NCBI GenBank assembly: GCA_963790525.1
Contig: CAWBOV010000003.1
Span: 897,288-961,287 of the forward strand
Direction of reading: 5' to 3'
From: CAWBOV01 sp963790525
GTDB lineage: Bacteria > Actinomycetota > Actinomycetes > Mycobacteriales > Jatrophihabitantaceae
Length of the DNA: 64,000 bases
Positions 62,436-64,000 of this stretch are shown here, in pieces. The position numbers were made by a program, and so were the translations under genes. The notes below the pieces were generated by a model, which saw only the letters and a program-made list of their open reading frames with translations, was not told the origin of the DNA and did not search any database. Each line of letters starts with the position of its first letter. The stretch's first letter is position 1.

Positions 62436-64000
62436 GCTGGCGGGGCGCTACCCGTCCGACGATTTCGCCGAGCTCGTCCCAGGCTGGTGTGGGACCACGT
62501 CACCAACAAGCTCACGTCCGGGTGCGCAGCGGGTATCATGACCTCCGGCGGCACCGTCCCAACCGCGGCCGTCGCTCGCGTGTTCCTGGCCACGGGCGAG
62601 GGCCCTGGGCGCCGGGTGGGCGAACTGCGACGAGGAGGGGGGGATCGTGGGTGGGGGACATCTTGTCTCAGCTAGTCAGTCCCCTGGCTGATCGAGGACA
62701 TCACGCACGACCAGGTCCTGGTCACTCCTGGGCCCGGGCATCCGTCTGGAAGGGCGACTCCCGGGGCAACCACCGAACTGGGGCACCGCCGTCGGGGCGT
62801 TGGTGCGGACTTCGGCGCGGCCGCCACGGTGGCCGCCGAGCGGGCCCCAGGTCGGCCGGGCTGGACGAGTCACCAACCTGCTCGCCTACCTGGAGGACCA
62901 GCGCGCGGCGAGGGCGTACGGATGACCGGACGGTGGTGATCGAGCGGTTCCGCGACGAGCTCCGGGGACTGGCGACTCGTGATCCAGTTCGCCGTCGGCG
63001 CTCCGGTGAACGCTGCCTGGGCACTCCTTGTCGCCGCGCGCTTGCGCGAACGCAGCGGCCTGGACGTGAGACCATGTACGCCAACGAGCGCGGATCGTCC
63101 TGCGACTTCCGAAGACCGACGGCGAGCCGCCCAGCGCCGAGCCTGCGCATGTTCCAACGTGCGAGCAATGGTGACCAGCAAGGTCGGCGGGTCCGCGCTG
63201 TTCGCGGCGCGATTCACCGAGTGCGCCGCCGGCTCCTGCTGCTCCCCAAACGCAATCCACGCCGGCGCGCCCCGCTCTCGGCGGCGGCGCCAGCGCGCGA
63301 AGCGTGCGGGTCGCATCAGAGTACGGGCGGTTCCGGTCACCTGGAGGCACGAGCCTGCGGGCATGTTGGGTCCCGGACCTTGGTCAGCTGATGAGGGTGC
63401 GTCCGCTCTCGCCGGGTCTCCCGTGGTGAGGTGGAGCGCGCGCGACGGCCCACCTCCGGTCGCTGCTCTCCGTCGGATGCCTCTCGCCGGCGACGCGCGC
63501 CTGGCCGAGCGCCGCGCGCAGGCGCTGTCCCTGGACTCGGCGCTGCTGTCAGATCTGCTCCGTCGGCTCCGCCGGATCCTTCCGCGGGCTGCTGCAACCT
63601 GATATCGAGGCGGAGTTTGCGCAGCGCCTATCGCGCGGCCCGCGCGCATCGACACATGCGCGACCTCCTCGTCGCGTGGAGATGCTCGGCGCCGGCGGAG
63701 GCGCTCGCGAGAGACCGCCAACAAGCTCGTGGAGCTGGAGGCGTCACGGCGTCCCATCACCGTCCTCACCAGCGGCGTCGCCGTCGGACGCCGCTCGCGA
63801 TGCGCTCAGTGTCTTGCCGGTAGGAGTTTCCCGAGGTCTTCGCCGACCGTGCGGATCCGCTCGCAACCTGGTGGCCGCGCCAGGCGCGGACAACCTCCAG
63901 CGCCGCCGCGTGGCAACGGACCTGGAGCTGGGTGAGGCCGGGTCGGCCCTCGACCGACTCCGCGCGCAGCACACTCTCCCGCCACACAGCCAAGGCGACC
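62417..64000. repeat. Error-rich inverted copy of lhr (about 60,700-62,391)
   Basis: From 62417 the sequence is the reverse complement of the lhr region leftward of 62391. It starts nearly exact (the GGCCGCCACTCTC arms), then accumulates many small indels and substitutions; the right arm is over 100 bases shorter than its partner by 63,957. No intact frame survives although lhr residues remain readable in fragments, for example GGSALFAARF at about 63185-63215. I treat it as an assembly or read artefact, not a gene. Confidence 0.85.

Noticed and set aside
62417..64000. A second, degenerate lhr gene
   Set aside because: Exact fold-back geometry and uniformly distributed indels fit a read artefact better than a decayed paralogue.
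1..64000. tRNA, rRNA, tmRNA, CRISPR arrays, insertion sequences or prophage genes
   Set aside because: No T-loop-like motif outside coding genes, no regularly spaced direct repeats of CRISPR type, and no transposase, integrase or phage structural proteins were seen.

Overview
The window is very GC-rich (I estimate about 70%) actinobacterial chromosome. The order ribF-(edd-eda)-rpsO-pnp-pepR-dapB-thyX-dapA-ftsK-argA-rimO-pgsA-cinA-clgR-tetR-pspA matches the recA-proximal block of Mycobacterium tuberculosis (Rv2786c back to Rv2744c) and its relatives. Many promoters are leaderless with TANNNT -10 boxes, as is common in Actinobacteria. I cannot fix the order or genus from the sequence alone.

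Layout. 1-3,650: a TraG/VirD4-type coupling ATPase with two divergent unknown genes. 3,700-9,600: methionine sulfoxide reductase, an acyl-CoA ligase, a two-gene ABC transporter, a lipoprotein and an ECF sigma factor. 9,600-15,400: an Nei/Fpg glycosylase with a leaderless upstream mini-ORF, a short-chain dehydrogenase, a 51-residue peptide gene, 3-hydroxyisobutyryl-CoA hydrolase, an unknown gene pair and an M14-type peptidase. 15,400-19,200: a four-gene succinate dehydrogenase operon. 19,300-22,900: an alcohol dehydrogenase-like gene and an ABC exporter divergent from its likely MarR regulator. 22,900-29,800: ribF, a complete Entner-Doudoroff edd-eda operon, rpsO and pnp. 29,900-34,250: a sulfate ABC importer operon followed by an Rrf2 regulator. 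34,300-45,800: pepR, dapB, trehalose synthesis (otsB and otsA), a DedA protein, a YcaQ-like glycosylase, thyX, two kinase-like genes and dapA. 45,900-48,600: ftsK. 48,600-52,900: argA and two tandem paralogous ECF sigma / membrane-sensor pairs. 53,100-58,300: rimO, pgsA, cinA, clgR, a TetR regulator and pspA. 58,350-62,435: a second Nei glycosylase next to the C-terminal half of the Lhr helicase.

Sequence quality matters for interpretation. Seven genes, including ftsK, rimO and otsA, are broken by one extra base each, mostly in short homopolymers. Lhr carries one missing base. From 62,417 to the end the sequence is a noisy inverted copy of about 60,700-62,391, folded at a natural hairpin. I read these as long-read consensus errors and a fold-back chimera rather than biology. 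The genes are therefore annotated as single loci with the break position stated.

Functional links: edd-eda supplies pyruvate and glyceraldehyde-3-phosphate from 6-phosphogluconate; sdh feeds the respiratory chain; the cys operon imports sulfate under a probable Rrf2 repressor; dapA and dapB serve lysine and peptidoglycan synthesis; otsA and otsB make trehalose; clgR and pspA belong to the envelope-stress response. I saw no tRNA, rRNA, CRISPR array, insertion sequence or prophage.
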